From NCBI GenBank assembly GCA_021234155.1, contig JAJEKV010000011.1, forward strand, positions 15,289,255 to 15,353,254: DNA of 64,000 nucleotides. The letters run 5' to 3'. Origin of the DNA: Isoetes taiwanensis (taxonomy: Eukaryota > Streptophyta > Lycopodiopsida > Isoetales > Isoetaceae). Of the stretch, positions 21,305 through 31,015 are shown one piece after another (the stretch's first letter is position 1; each line of letters opens with the position of its first letter). Both the position numbers and the translations under genes were made by a program. The notes beneath the pieces were generated by a model. That model worked only from the letters and a program-made list of their open reading frames with translations. It did no database searches and had not been told where the DNA came from.

Positions 21305-22411
21305 CAGACCTTATGCTGTGGTTAAGCCACTGATATTTATTATTGATTACCATTTTTGATGTAACACAAAAATAGTAAAGAAATTATTATTGTTATTTTT
21401 TCTAAATTTGTGCTTTTTGTACATCCACCTACAAATAATTTTGTACTCAAGTCTCACTTTTGCTATTTCCACGTGCTTCACTCCAAAAAACTAAAGTCGT
21501 GTCCACAAAATACCCCAAAAATAGGCCCAAAAAAAACCTGATACTCCTCAAACTTTCAACCTCTCTTAAAAAAGGCCATTTTTTAAAATGACGTGCTTTT
21601 TTTAAAGGAATCTTTGAAACGGGAGTGCTGCAACACTCCCGTTTAATTTGCAACCTTGTTGATAAGGATTTTGTGTCCAAATATGTATGTAAAACAGACT
21701 CTTCTTCCAAAATATGGACCACTCTATATTACTAAAACTGCTATTAGGCATAAGTGTCACATACTAACAATGCAGCTCAAAATCACCATTTCAACAACAA
21801 CAACGTGGTCTGCTAGTTCTTCCAAGACATCCTCTCAGAACAGTTAAAAGATCTGATGTATCAGCTGCAAGTGATCATGCGCATGGTCTCAACCATTTTT
21901 AATGCAGCGAGAAATGTATTAAACTGTTGGCATTCCATCTCTTTTTTTAGTTGTGTTAGAAAGGCATTAACCTTCTCCACTTTTGTAATTTCTTCAATTT
22001 CCAATATGATTTGAGGGATTTGAGAGACATATGCTGCTTAAGAACGAGCCTTGCTAGGCATCTCGAGGCTGAAGGTCTGCATATAAAGGAACCAATTGTT
22101 TCCATAAATCATGCCATAAATTTAACTATAAAGCCAGTCCTATATTGCATGCTTGAAGGTATGGGACAACAATAACTAGCATTGTCCTGCCCCAAGGTTT
22201 GCATCCCTGCACTCCCACACACGGTGAGATCTGGGACATTACCGTAATGTGTGATTAGAACTGTAAGATCTCAAGGGCAGATCTTAGATTTGTCTAGCGG
22301 AGTACTACCCATCATAAATATTCTAACTTACAAGCACCAAAAATGGTGGTGATACAATATGAAGCAACATGGTAGGATGTGCCTCCTGACTCTTGAGATG
22401 AAGGTAGGTTT

Positions 22412-22490
22412 TCGGTAGCTATGTGGTAGAGCACTTGGTTGGCCTGTAAGCAGGTTTCAGTTTGCTACTCCCAGAAGTTAAGGTCGTCTC
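22412..22490 (+). other. tRNA-like (possible SINE head) sequence
   Basis: GGTAGCTATGTGGTAGAGCA contains a good RNA polymerase III A-box (TAGCNNANNGG), and CAGGTTTCAGTTTGC about 40 bases later is a weak B-box. The stems of a real tRNA do not close, so this is not a functional tRNA gene. It may be a decayed tRNA or the head of a SINE. In copy B this sequence is split by the 4.1-kb transposon. Confidence 0.3.
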
Positions 22491-23481
22491 ACTATTTTTA
22501 CATTCATGACATCTTTGGGATTTTGGCATCAATGGAACAGCCATTAGACAGTTAAAAGGCATCACTCCTTGACACGAGTGTGCAAAGGCCATACGTAAAT
22601 ATAATGTAGGAAGTTCTAATACATGCAGTATGTTGCGACACCCTGTGTCATTATTCTTGTTGCAATATTCAGTTGGGACCTCTTGCCTTTTGACCCTTGT
22701 TCTGAAACTTGATGGGAACTAAGCAGGTAAACTAGTTCTGGAAGGAAAGATTGAGCACTCCTTTAACATAAATGCCAACGGCACTGACATTGACGACCAC
22801 TGAAAACTCTGTTGTGACAGACTGAATAAATCCATGGTGAAGACAAGAACCTTACAGGTATGCGGCATATATGAGCTTAGTTCGTACTTCACTCGCTGTA
22901 TTGGCTTTTTGATGGGTTAGGCTCCCAATGGTGTCTCATCTGGCAGGTGTTACAAAATGACCGAGGGATGATAACGCCTCTCCCCAGTACATGGTCCATT
23001 CAAAAGGTTAGTTCAAAAGCTTATTAGTGTTTAAGCATCACATTATGTCATAATATCCAATGGTTGTTTAAACTTCAGGACAAAAAAAAAATTTGTTGCG
23101 GCTGCCTATTTTCTAATTATTGTGTTTTTTTTAATAGATTTGAAGATTTTGAAGTATTTTGACAAATTTTTGGTCGCATGAGGTAAATATATCTGGCGCT
23201 TGCTTATTTTATTTGATATCTCGGTTATTTGTTTAATATTTTACTATTTTTTGAAGGTTGAATCTTGGAGGTTTTATCTTGCTGAGGTAAATCTTGGTGA
23301 ATCTTGCATCAGAAGGTAACTATTCCTTGTTTTTAAGTGCTTTCTTTGGTAGTCTTGCTAATTTTGCATTTGATTTTTGTGGCAGGATACTTGTGGAGTA
23401 AGAACTCAGTAGCATTGTACAATGGAGATGGAAGGTGGTTTATTTTACTTTCTTTTGCTTTATGTTTGGTAACTGTAGCAG

Positions 23482-24510
23482 TTGGGGACTGCAATACAAG
23501 TAGCAGACCAAACTTCTCACTTGGAAGTGATTTCCTTTCGAGTGACAACCCTGTTGATGATGAAACCATTGTTGCCGATCAGTTAATTCTTATCCCCGTG
23601 ATGTTGAAGCTCTGTTGCAAGGCATTCAAAACGAGCCTTGGTTTAATCAACCATTTCTGAGTACTGATAGTAAGGGTGAGGGTAGTAGGCAATGCAAGGA
23701 ATACATCGATCTTGATGAAAAGGTTGTGGCTGAAATTGAAAAGGGAGGGAAGGACATGTCTAGCAAGCAGACTAAATGGGCTAGAGGCCGGTTTGATACT
23801 TGGAGAAGGGATTTCAAGAAAGAGTTACTGTTTTGCCAGATATTCCATTTGAAGGCATTCCATTGTTGCAGCGGAATGAAATGGTTATGTGGTTTATGTT
23901 GCAAGTCAAGAACAAGGACGTCAGTATATTTCCAGCTGGCAGATCGGTTTTATTTTTATTTAGTAGTTTATTTTAGGGTAGATTTTAGGGTAGTTTCGTT
24001 TATGGTAGTTAGCTTTAGGGTAGTTGTTGTAGATATTTTAATTTTTTTACTTGTTTATTGCAGTTTAAATTGTCTACTTAAGGCGATAGGTCGTATCGTC
24101 CGGAAGAAGCAGGAAAGTATAGTGAATGTGACAGGTGATCTTAAGGAGCCGGTTTTTAATATCTTGAGAGATCCAAGATTCGATAATGCTAGATTAGCTT
24201 TTGTTGCTACTGCTGATAAAGCAAGGAAGGGTGTAGGTGTGAAGAGGGACAAAGCCGCTCCTATTCCATTCAATACAAAACTTGCTGGTGTGCCTCCCGA
24301 GATTGGGGAACTTGTTACGGGACACAGGAGCACCGACTCATATCAGAAGTAAGTTCTTAATTTTTATAGTTCTTGGTACTGTTGTTTAGAGATTACATTG
24401 TTTTGTTTAATTTAGGTACAATAGAAGCAAGAATGGGTCAAAGCACAATATAGTGTCTCAAAAAGTCGAATTTCTAACTACAACATAGTGGGTTTGTTAG
24501 GTTGTATTTT
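23482..24510 (+). pseudogene. Crypton-like tyrosine recombinase remnant
   Basis: In several frames the plus strand reads EALLQGIQNEPWFNQPFL, KQTKWARGRFDTWRRDFKKE, DIPFEGIPLLQRNEMVMWFM and LQVKNKDVS (23600-23945), an intron with GTTTTA..TTGCAG borders, then KAIGRIVRKKQ, FNILRDPRFDNARLAF, DKARKGVGVKRDKAAPI and ELVTGHRSTDSYQKYNR (24080-24435, with a further intron before the last residues). The DPRF..AR, GVGVKRDKA.PI and final GHRS..SYQKY pattern is that of eukaryotic Crypton/DUF3504 tyrosine recombinases; the last Tyr would be the catalytic one. The central part with the first catalytic Arg seems missing, and there are frame breaks. Tentative but internally consistent. Confidence 0.55.
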
Positions 24511-25390
24511 GAATTTTGCGAAAATTAAGGGGAAAAGGAGGGATTCGGTTCGGGAGGAAATAGCAAGAAACGAGAATGGGAGGGAATTTTCGTTTCGGAC
24601 TCTCTAGCTCTCCTCCACTGCACGGTTTACCTCATTTCAGTCTTTCTAGCTCTCTTCATAATTGTACTTTGCTGCAAGGTATGCACGCTTCTCAGGTTTC
24701 TCTTTCGCCATGACAAAATGGCATCGTATAAAGCTCTGAATTAATTTCTTTATTTGCAGGTATATTTGCTCTGAATTTATATGACCTTTTGTTAGCTCTA
24801 TACCATTTTGATTTCTTGCTCTTGCAACGTTTGCATACATCTCCATGCTTCTCAACATAACCTTTAGACCAATTAATATTTCTTGTTATTTGTCCTTGTT
24901 ATATTGCCATTGTATTTCATGTTATAATGTTATGTTATATATTGAACATTTCGGCCTCCCTAGCTCTCCACCGAATCAAATACTTGAAGAAAAGTATGTA
25001 CTCATCTCAATTTTCTGTTTTGCCATCATGTATGTTACAGGTAGTTTCATTCTTTGTGCAAGATGCAATACTAAGAAGAACGGGAATTTAGAATAGGAAA
25101 GTAATCTGACAAAATGGCATCGTATAAAACTTCCTACATTTTTATTTCTTCCTTTAGATTTTATGTGATAGATGTAAGGCTTTAATCATGGTAAGCCTGA
25201 ACCCTTAAGGTTGTGATGCTAATTTCTGAGGCAGGAGACAGGTCAGTTTTGATAATTTGTTGTGATAGGCAATAGATGCAGTCTTTTATAGATAGGCAAT
25301 AGATGCACCTCTTAGACCATAGTATTTCTTTTGTCCTTATATTGCAATTGTATTTTATGATGTCAGAAATCTAATGTAAAGTTGCATTAA
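24511..25390. other. Non-coding stretch
   Basis: AT-rich DNA without recognised genes. ACAAAATGGCATCGTATAAA occurs at about 24715 and 25110, suggesting an old dispersed or tandem duplication. The small frames here carry no family signature. Confidence 0.4.
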
Positions 25391-25394
25391 CAGG

Positions 25395-25848
25395 TCATCA
25401 GTTTGTGATCTCATGGAAGCGGTTCCAAATCATGCGATTCCCGATTTGAGTGACAAAGGCTTTACCTATAAAGAGTTGTATAGATCGGAAAGGCATGTTG
25501 ATGATAATGACATGCGGAAGATGTGGGGTCCGAAGGTAAATGGAAAGGCTTGTTACAGGTTCAAATTATTAAAGGAAAACAAGAAGGAAGAATTCTTGTC
25601 ATTATACAACAAAATACATGATTGAACCAAGGTTTTAGGAGGGCAGGTACCCCAAGCACTGGCAATGGCATTTCTATTACATTGTAATGGGCGTGAAATA
25701 GACTGGATGAGATTCTATGAGCATGCAAAATCAGCTTCAAAAAGTAGAGCACTTGCAAACAATGTGGATGATGAGCTAGAAAGTGGCACGGTAAACGCAT
25801 TCCTCCAAAGGGGTTTGTCTCCCATCGCACCGTTCTTCATAAGTTAAC
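25395..25848 (+). pseudogene. Unrecognised coding fragment, two exon-like frames
   Basis: Frame 1 (25395-25625) reads DLMEAVPNHAIPDLSDKGF and KMWGPKVNGKACYRFKLLKE. Frame 2 (25645-25845) reads QALAMAFLLHCNGREIDWM and KSRALANNVDDELESGTV. The composition is protein-like, but I recognise no family. They lie downstream of the Crypton-like remnant on the same strand and could belong to it, or to the gene at 26.9 kb that has been separated by the LINE and satellite insertion. No function is assigned. Confidence 0.3.
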
Positions 25849-25949
25849 TTCACAAAACCTTGGTAGCTCCAACGTGACAAATGATGCCAATTATGCAACA
25901 GAAAATCCAGGTATTATTCAACTCTAGTTTTTTATATTCATTTATTCTC

Positions 25950-26385
25950 TTTGGGCTCGGGAGGCACGAGAGCAAAGGCTTTGCCAGTGTTGCCACCAGG
26001 GCGCGATTGAGGATGAATGTCATACCCTCCAGATCTGCCCGGCATTTGCCCATATCCGAGAGAGGTATGTTCGACTACTAGTGCCCGCCACCGTTGCATC
26101 GCTTATTGACTACTGGGTCGGTGGGTTTGTTGGGGTCATACCTCCGTGAGGTTATGGATGCACGGACGCTTTGTGTCCTACGGGCGGTCTTGAACTGTCC
26201 TATGCAATTGTATGCGAGTGCCAAAGATGCTTATTATCTGCTAAGGTTTTTCCTCGAAAACCCTTCGTATGGGGGGTTTTAATCCGCCGGAATATGCTTG
26301 CTGCTCTCTTTTTGTTTGGGTCCCATAGGCCAATTGGTCTCCGTGGACGCTAAAAACCTATTCTATTCTATTCTATTCTATTCTT
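25950..26385 (+). mobile_element. LINE 3' end with TATTC-repeat tail
   Basis: A broken frame ends with a zinc-finger-like segment, DECHTLQICPAFAHIRERYV, typical of the C-terminus of plant non-LTR retrotransposon ORF2. Then come the conserved 3' words GGGTCCCATAGGCCAATTGG and GTGGACGCTAAAAA, and a (TATTC)n tail. It is 5'-truncated as usual for LINEs. The same 3' end occurs at 12165-12300 and, on the minus strand, at 41028-41080. Confidence 0.7.
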
Positions 26386-26399
26386 AGCTCCATTGTCAT

Positions 26400-26866
26400 A
26401 GTAATTCTTAGTCTGATTTTAAGTGTAAGTCTAATTAAGTCTTAATCTAAGTCTAAGTCTGTCTAACTCTAAGTCTGTCTAAGTCTAAATTAGTCTAATT
26501 CTCGTCTAAGTCCCGCCTAAGTCTAAGTCGGGTCTAGCTCGTTTAAGTCCGTCTTTAGTCCGAGTCGGGCCTAATTTCGCCTAAGTCTATCCAAGTCTAA
26601 GTCGGGCCTAGTCTAATTGCGCCTAAGTCTAAGTCAGTCTAAGTCTATCTAAGTCTAAGTATAAGTCTGTCTAAGTATGTCTTAGTCTAAGTTAGTGTAA
26701 GTCTAAGTCAGGTCTAAGTCAAGATCTAAGTCACTGCCTAAGTCCTGCCTAAGTCTAAGTCACCTAAGTCACCATTCCGTTTAAGTGTAAGTCTTAGTCT
26801 AAGTCTAAGTCTAAGTCTAAGTCTAAGTCTAAGTCTAAGTCTAAGTCTAAGTCTAAGTCTAAGTCT
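26400..26866. repeat. TAAGTC hexamer satellite
   Basis: Nearly 470 bp of TAAGTC-type repeats, degenerate at the left (variants such as GGGCCTAAGTC and CTGTCTAAG) and perfect for the last 70 bp or so. It directly follows the (TATTC)n tail of the LINE and ends at the inverted repeat that begins at 26875. Confidence 0.9.
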
Positions 26867-26874
26867 GTCTTGAA

Positions 26875-27002
26875 GTTATGTTTGTAATCTAATTCAATCT
26901 GAATTTCATTAAATTAGTTATGTTTTTAATCTAATTATCTTCTTGCATTATAGAAATGTCAAGGATCTTGAAGGAATGGATTGCAAATGCAGAACATGGT
27001 GT
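26875..27002 (+). repeat. Left arm of a 128-bp inverted repeat
   Basis: About 97% identical to the inverse of 29936-30063. It contains AT-rich leader sequence and the first codons of the coiled-coil/RING/phosphatase gene (MSRILKEWIANAEHG). The inclusion of coding sequence argues against ordinary transposon ends. Confidence 0.9.
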
Positions 27003-29338
27003 CACAAAACTGACACTTGAACTGCAACTGCATGATGATAAGTGCTTTGACATAAGAGAAAATATGAAAGATCTAGAAATTAAACAGGTTCGTTTGACCA
27101 CTGAAATAAAAAAGTATCGTGATTTGATAACACAGCTATCAAGTGCAGCAAAGGAAGGTGTTGAGGCAGTCATTGACCTTCAAATCAGGGAACTTGAAGA
27201 GGTGCAGTTAGCTTTGAGTCAAGCATCAAAAGACTTGTCAATCTCTGAAATTTGTAGAGATGCGAGCTGGCGCTAGCTTGAACAACTTGAGGCCCCGCCT
27301 TTACGAGGCTTTTTGGCAAACTTCAAATTATGTGTGCCGACCATTTCAGTTAAGTCCCTCTTTGCTAGAAACGCTTGTTCTTGGTGCTAGCAGAAATGAA
27401 TATTCAAGCATCAATTTGAAGGAAACATGCCCATTTTGTGAAAGATCACTCAATACCAGTGAGATGCTTCTACCAGTCATAATTGTTGAGTGCAAGCATG
27501 CATATCATGTCACATGCTGCCTAGCGCATTTCAGATAGCATCTTCCCATCTATAATTTTTTAAATTTGAGTTTTTCTTGTGTAGTGGCACTACGATATGT
27601 TGCGATAGCGGTTGTGGACGTAGCATGTCAGACAATTGGTTCTTTTTCTTGGTTTAAAGAAGCATCATGGGACCAAGATTAATATGATAGCATATTCGAA
27701 TGGTTGGTCTATATGCATTTTTTTTTTCATCTTCATAGTATGTTGTTAATAATTGCTGGTTTGATATTGGAACAGAAAATTTGCCTTCAAAAGGCATTGG
27801 CTCCATTCCAGCATCCTTATCATTTATCAAAGAGCATAAGCTTGTGCCTAGACGTTTGAGCAGAGCTTTAACAACTACCGAGAATGTGCATGTGATCAAT
27901 GATGTTTCTGAAGACGAACAAATTGACAACAATGATGGTAAGTGAAGTCATTCCTAGATTTCTAGTAATGATTGTTGGTTCCTAGATTCCAAGATTCATG
28001 TCTTTTGATTGCTAGTTTTTTAATTTATGTATGATCTAGATATTCAAGGCCACTCATGACAATGTTTTTTTTTTTTTTATTTATGTATGATCTAGCTATT
28101 CAAGGCCACTCATCAAAGATAGGTACTACTGTAGAAGTTGAAGGTAACAACAAAGAATTAGTTTTTCATGAAGAGAATGAGCCAAAGACGACGATGATTT
28201 CACCAGGTAATACATGCTTTCTGCAGAGGGAAAATATTTGTTATTACATATTATCAATTTTTGTAATGCTTGTAGGGTTAAAGAGACTGCAAGATGGGAA
28301 AGATATGAGTGACACCGCTTCATCACCTTTTGGAAAGAAACTGAATGTGGGCAGTCCGCTTCTTGACAATGGGAAGGCTACTTTGTCTCAATCAAAGTTT
28401 GATGGTGTAGCAGAGGATAATAAGGCCATTGAAACCCATCTGAGTCTTCCAATTTCATCATGTAGTCCAGTTGTGAAGACAAAGAAAGAGACATCTCATC
28501 GATCACAATCAAGAATCTGCTTTCACCCGTAATTCTTTATTTTTTTTGTATGAAGTGATTATGTTTGTTTATTTGAAAGCATTTTCTTCCAGGAAATAAA
28601 AGGGCTTTAATTGCTGCAACGAGGAAAAGTAAACGCGGTGAAGTTTTTGGCAGTCCTTCCAAGTCCCCATGTACCAAAAGGATAAAGTCGCATAAAAAGC
28701 TTTTGATTTTTGAGCTAGATGGAGTGTTGATGAAGCTATTTGAAAATACAGAGCCATTGCCAAGTTGTGTCATGGATGGTGCAGAACTTAAGCACCTTAA
28801 TCACACAAAGATAGCTGTATTGTGCCCCAGAGCCAAGGAGCTTCTAGAGTGGTGCATGGAGCACTTCAAGATTGCCATTTGGACAACATTGAGCAGCACT
28901 GCAACTAATCTTATTCTTATTCTTATTCTGAATCAGATGTTTGAAAGAGCTGTTCGAGAAAAATTACAGTTTACATGGTCTTCAGCTAAGTGCACAAATA
29001 CGGCATTCAAAGTTGAAAGGAAACCTGTCTTGTTGAAGGAGTTGAGCAAAGTTTATTCTAAAATAAAGGGAGGTTGGATGGACAAAAATACATTGCTAGT
29101 CGATGATATGGCGTACCGTGGTTTTAAGAACAGTCCACATACAATGGTATGCCCCAATACTTATCAACCGTCCAGAAGAGATGGTGACTTCCTATTCGAA
29201 CATCTAAGACCATGGCTGGAACTACTGTTAGAAGCTGAGAATGTGGAAGTGTATCTTCAAGCCAATCCATTAACTAACTTTCTGGATAAGGTTTCGAAGA
29301 AAGCAATTGATACTCTCAAGAAATACAGATATCGTTGA
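26956..29338 (+). CDS. Coiled-coil, RING-like and FCP1/NIF-type HAD phosphatase-like protein
   Basis: Several exons. 26956-27270 is a heptad-rich coiled coil (MKDLEIKQVRLTTEIKKY, ELEEVQLALSQASKDL). After a frame change come CPFCERSL, ECKHAYHVTCC and, in an exon at 27582-27651, TTICCDSGCG, which together give a RING-type zinc pattern. A Ser/Lys-rich linker follows in exons near 27780-27942, 28097-28205 and 28276-28530. 28593-29338 is an FCP1-homology domain: KLLIFELDGVLM, KIAIWTTLSS, TLLVDDMAYRGFKNSPHTM. FCP1/NIF-type enzymes dephosphorylate the RNA polymerase II CTD and other phosphoproteins. Oddity: the usual nucleophile Asp of DxDx(T/V) is Glu here (ELDGV), so catalysis is doubtful. The RING/coiled-coil part parallels the cargo gene at 34.9-36.4 kb. 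Whether the gene is one unit, and whether it is host- or transposon-borne, is uncertain. Confidence 0.65.
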
Positions 29339-29935
29339 CATCAGAACAGTGTTTTATATAATTCTTGACCATGGTTTTGTTTAGTGAAATTGTATCATTA
29401 TAATTGTTGCTGTATTTTCTCACACAAGATAAGTGACCAAGTCGTGGATCTTGTGTTGAATTAATAAAATACATGCCTTGAGGGATTTCTTTGATAAGTT
29501 GTGTATAAGCCTTCATGTAATTTGCAGATCTTCATGTAATTTGCAGATTGTGAATGGTTCTACATTTTTCCCTTTTACTAAGCTGTTACCTTTCATTGGA
29601 TTTCTTCAAACTGCAAAACAATACATAAGATAAGATTCTTCATTCATCTCTCCAACACTAAATTTAGGGGCCTTCTTAAAGAAGAAACTAATGATCACCA
29701 AGGAATGCTTTGAATCTGTAGTGATGTAATTAGCAGTTGCATCTGTATGTATTTTTATGGGTCTTTTCTACTTTGTAACAATCAGCTTGTAGTTCATGTA
29801 CTTACAAATGTTCATTGGAAGTCTAGTTCAACTTGAAAACATTCTGTCTTTTCTTATCTCTTCATCATGCAACAAGCAATAGCCTAGTAGATTGTTTTGG
29901 CAAATCCTGTTGCTCATAAAATGCAGGTGGAATAT

Positions 29936-30063
29936 ACACCATGTTCTGCATTTGCAATCCATTCGTTCAAGATCCTTGACATTTCTATAATGCAATAAGA
30001 TAATTAGATTAAAAACATAACTAATTTAATGAAACTCAGATTGAATTAGATTACAAACATAAC
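29936..30063 (-). repeat. Right arm of the 128-bp inverted repeat
   Basis: Inverse copy of 26875-27002 with only a few mismatches, lying about 600 bp downstream of the phosphatase-like gene's stop codon. Transcripts that read through to 30063 could fold on their own 5' end into a 128-bp stem. No flanking target duplication was found. Confidence 0.9.
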
Positions 30064-30359
30064 CAGTGTTCGGAATATACAAAGAACACATATATAGAAC
30101 CATATTATATTATCTCTTGTAACTTGTTTACAAAAATGCCCGTCCAAACCAGTTTTCACATACCAGTTTTCACAGACGAGTTTTCACAGGCCAGTTTTCA
30201 TATAAAAAGAAAAAACAGTTACATTATGTTATATCGGTCAAGTTTTTACAGAAAAACCAAGTACAGCTGTTCAAAAACCCTGTTCTGGAGCCGAAAAACT
30301 AAAGAAAAGAAGATAGTAAAACTATACTTTATGAAAAACTGCAGATTTAAAAAACTTTT

Positions 30360-30740
30360 TTAATCAGGCATCTTGAGCTGAATTTGAAGGCCACCATCTC
30401 CACTAACTTCAGTCTTCATCTTCAACAGGCATTCCTCATGGAAGCAGGCACGATCTACCCACTGCTGTACTTTTTCAGTAACTGAAGCTCCCTTGTGTTG
30501 CAAAATCATCACCTCTCTGCAACTAAATCGAGCTTCAAAACTTATTTTTTGAAGCTTCAGGCTTGATTCCTCCATCGGGGCCTTCAGTCTTGATTCCTCC
30601 ATCGGGGGCTTCCTCGGGGTGCTCTTAAAGTGCGACATTACTGAAATGAGAAGGAAAAGCAAAGGAAAGGAAAGGAAAATGAGATGGTTCGATCTGCCGA
30701 GGTTCCAAAATTTATGGGTAAATTTGCATGCATACATCAT
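30360..30740 (-). CDS. Hypothetical small protein
   Basis: A 126-codon minus-strand frame. From an internal Met (MSHFKSTPRKPPMEES) it has two PMEES.LK repeats and a tail KVQQWVDRACFHEECLLKM. No family is recognised. A ten-base-scale AG-rich tract upstream (about 30650-30680) and an acceptor-like site suggest it could be a 3' exon. It may be spurious. Confidence 0.3.
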   Translation of the reverse strand: MMYACKFTHKFWNLGRSNHLIFLSFPLLFLLISVMSHFKSTPRKPPMEESRLKAPMEESSLKLQKISFEARFSCREVMILQHKGASVTEKVQQWVDRACFHEECLLKMKTEVSGDGGLQIQLKMPD

Positions 30741-31015
30741 TGTCCTATACAGGACCTATGTAGGACACTATATAGGACCTATATAGAACCTATCATTGTG
30801 TTAAATAGGACTTATCATTGTCCTATATAGATAGGACACTAAGCAACTATTCATATGGGACACTAAAGAACTATTCATATTGCTGCTACTTTTATTTGTT
30901 TGAAGAAAATGTTACATTTTTAAGCAAATTTGTGTATATATCAAAATGCATGTGCCACATCATCATGCCATGTCATCATACACGTGATGCCATGTGGACA
31001 AGTATTTGTTTTTTT
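30740..31015. repeat. TAGGACC/ATAGGAC short-motif repeats and flanking DNA
   Basis: TAGGAC(C)TAT-like words recur about eight times at 30745-30840, in both direct and near-inverted forms, and GACACTAA.(C/G)AACTATTCATAT occurs twice. No gene is seen up to the start of duplication copy B. Confidence 0.6.

Larger units (their letters stand above)
13289..21659. mobile_element. Transposon encoding a DUF7869-like transposase and a ParB-DNA methyltransferase
   Basis: The element starts ACAAAGTTGCGTATTAAACG and ends with the inverse of ACAAGGTTGCAAATTAAACG; the 24-bp ends have three mismatches. It is flanked by TGATAA at 13283-13288 and 21660-21665. The homologous locus at 31970-31975 has a single TGATAA and no insertion, which fixes both boundaries. 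Inside are a minus-strand transposase-like gene (13.9-16.3 kb, perhaps to 16.87), a plus-strand ParB-methyltransferase gene (17.9-21.3 kb), and two seven-unit arrays of 26-bp palindromes. Size, 6-bp duplication and gene content fit no standard plant superfamily that I can name. DUF7869-type proteins are widespread in mosses, ferns, fungi and some animals. Confidence 0.9.
12330..23090. repeat. Segmental duplication copy A (interrupted by the 8.4-kb transposon)
   Basis: Bases 12330-13288 plus 21660-23090 align collinearly with copy B (31016-32734 plus 36819-37480), with few substitutions. Ignoring insertions, the shared unit is about 2.4 kb. The two copies lie in direct orientation about 18.7 kb apart. 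I recognise no gene in the shared unit; a tRNA-like stretch lies at 22412-22490. The unit may itself be an old mobile element, but I could not define its ends. Confidence 0.85.

Noticed and set aside
22412-22490. Functional tRNA gene
   Set aside because: The acceptor and T stems do not pair and the B-box is poor. Only the A-box is convincing.
26875-30063. Complete transposon with 128-bp terminal inverted repeats
   Set aside because: No target duplication is found, and the left arm includes the first codons of the enclosed gene. Kept only as an inverted repeat.
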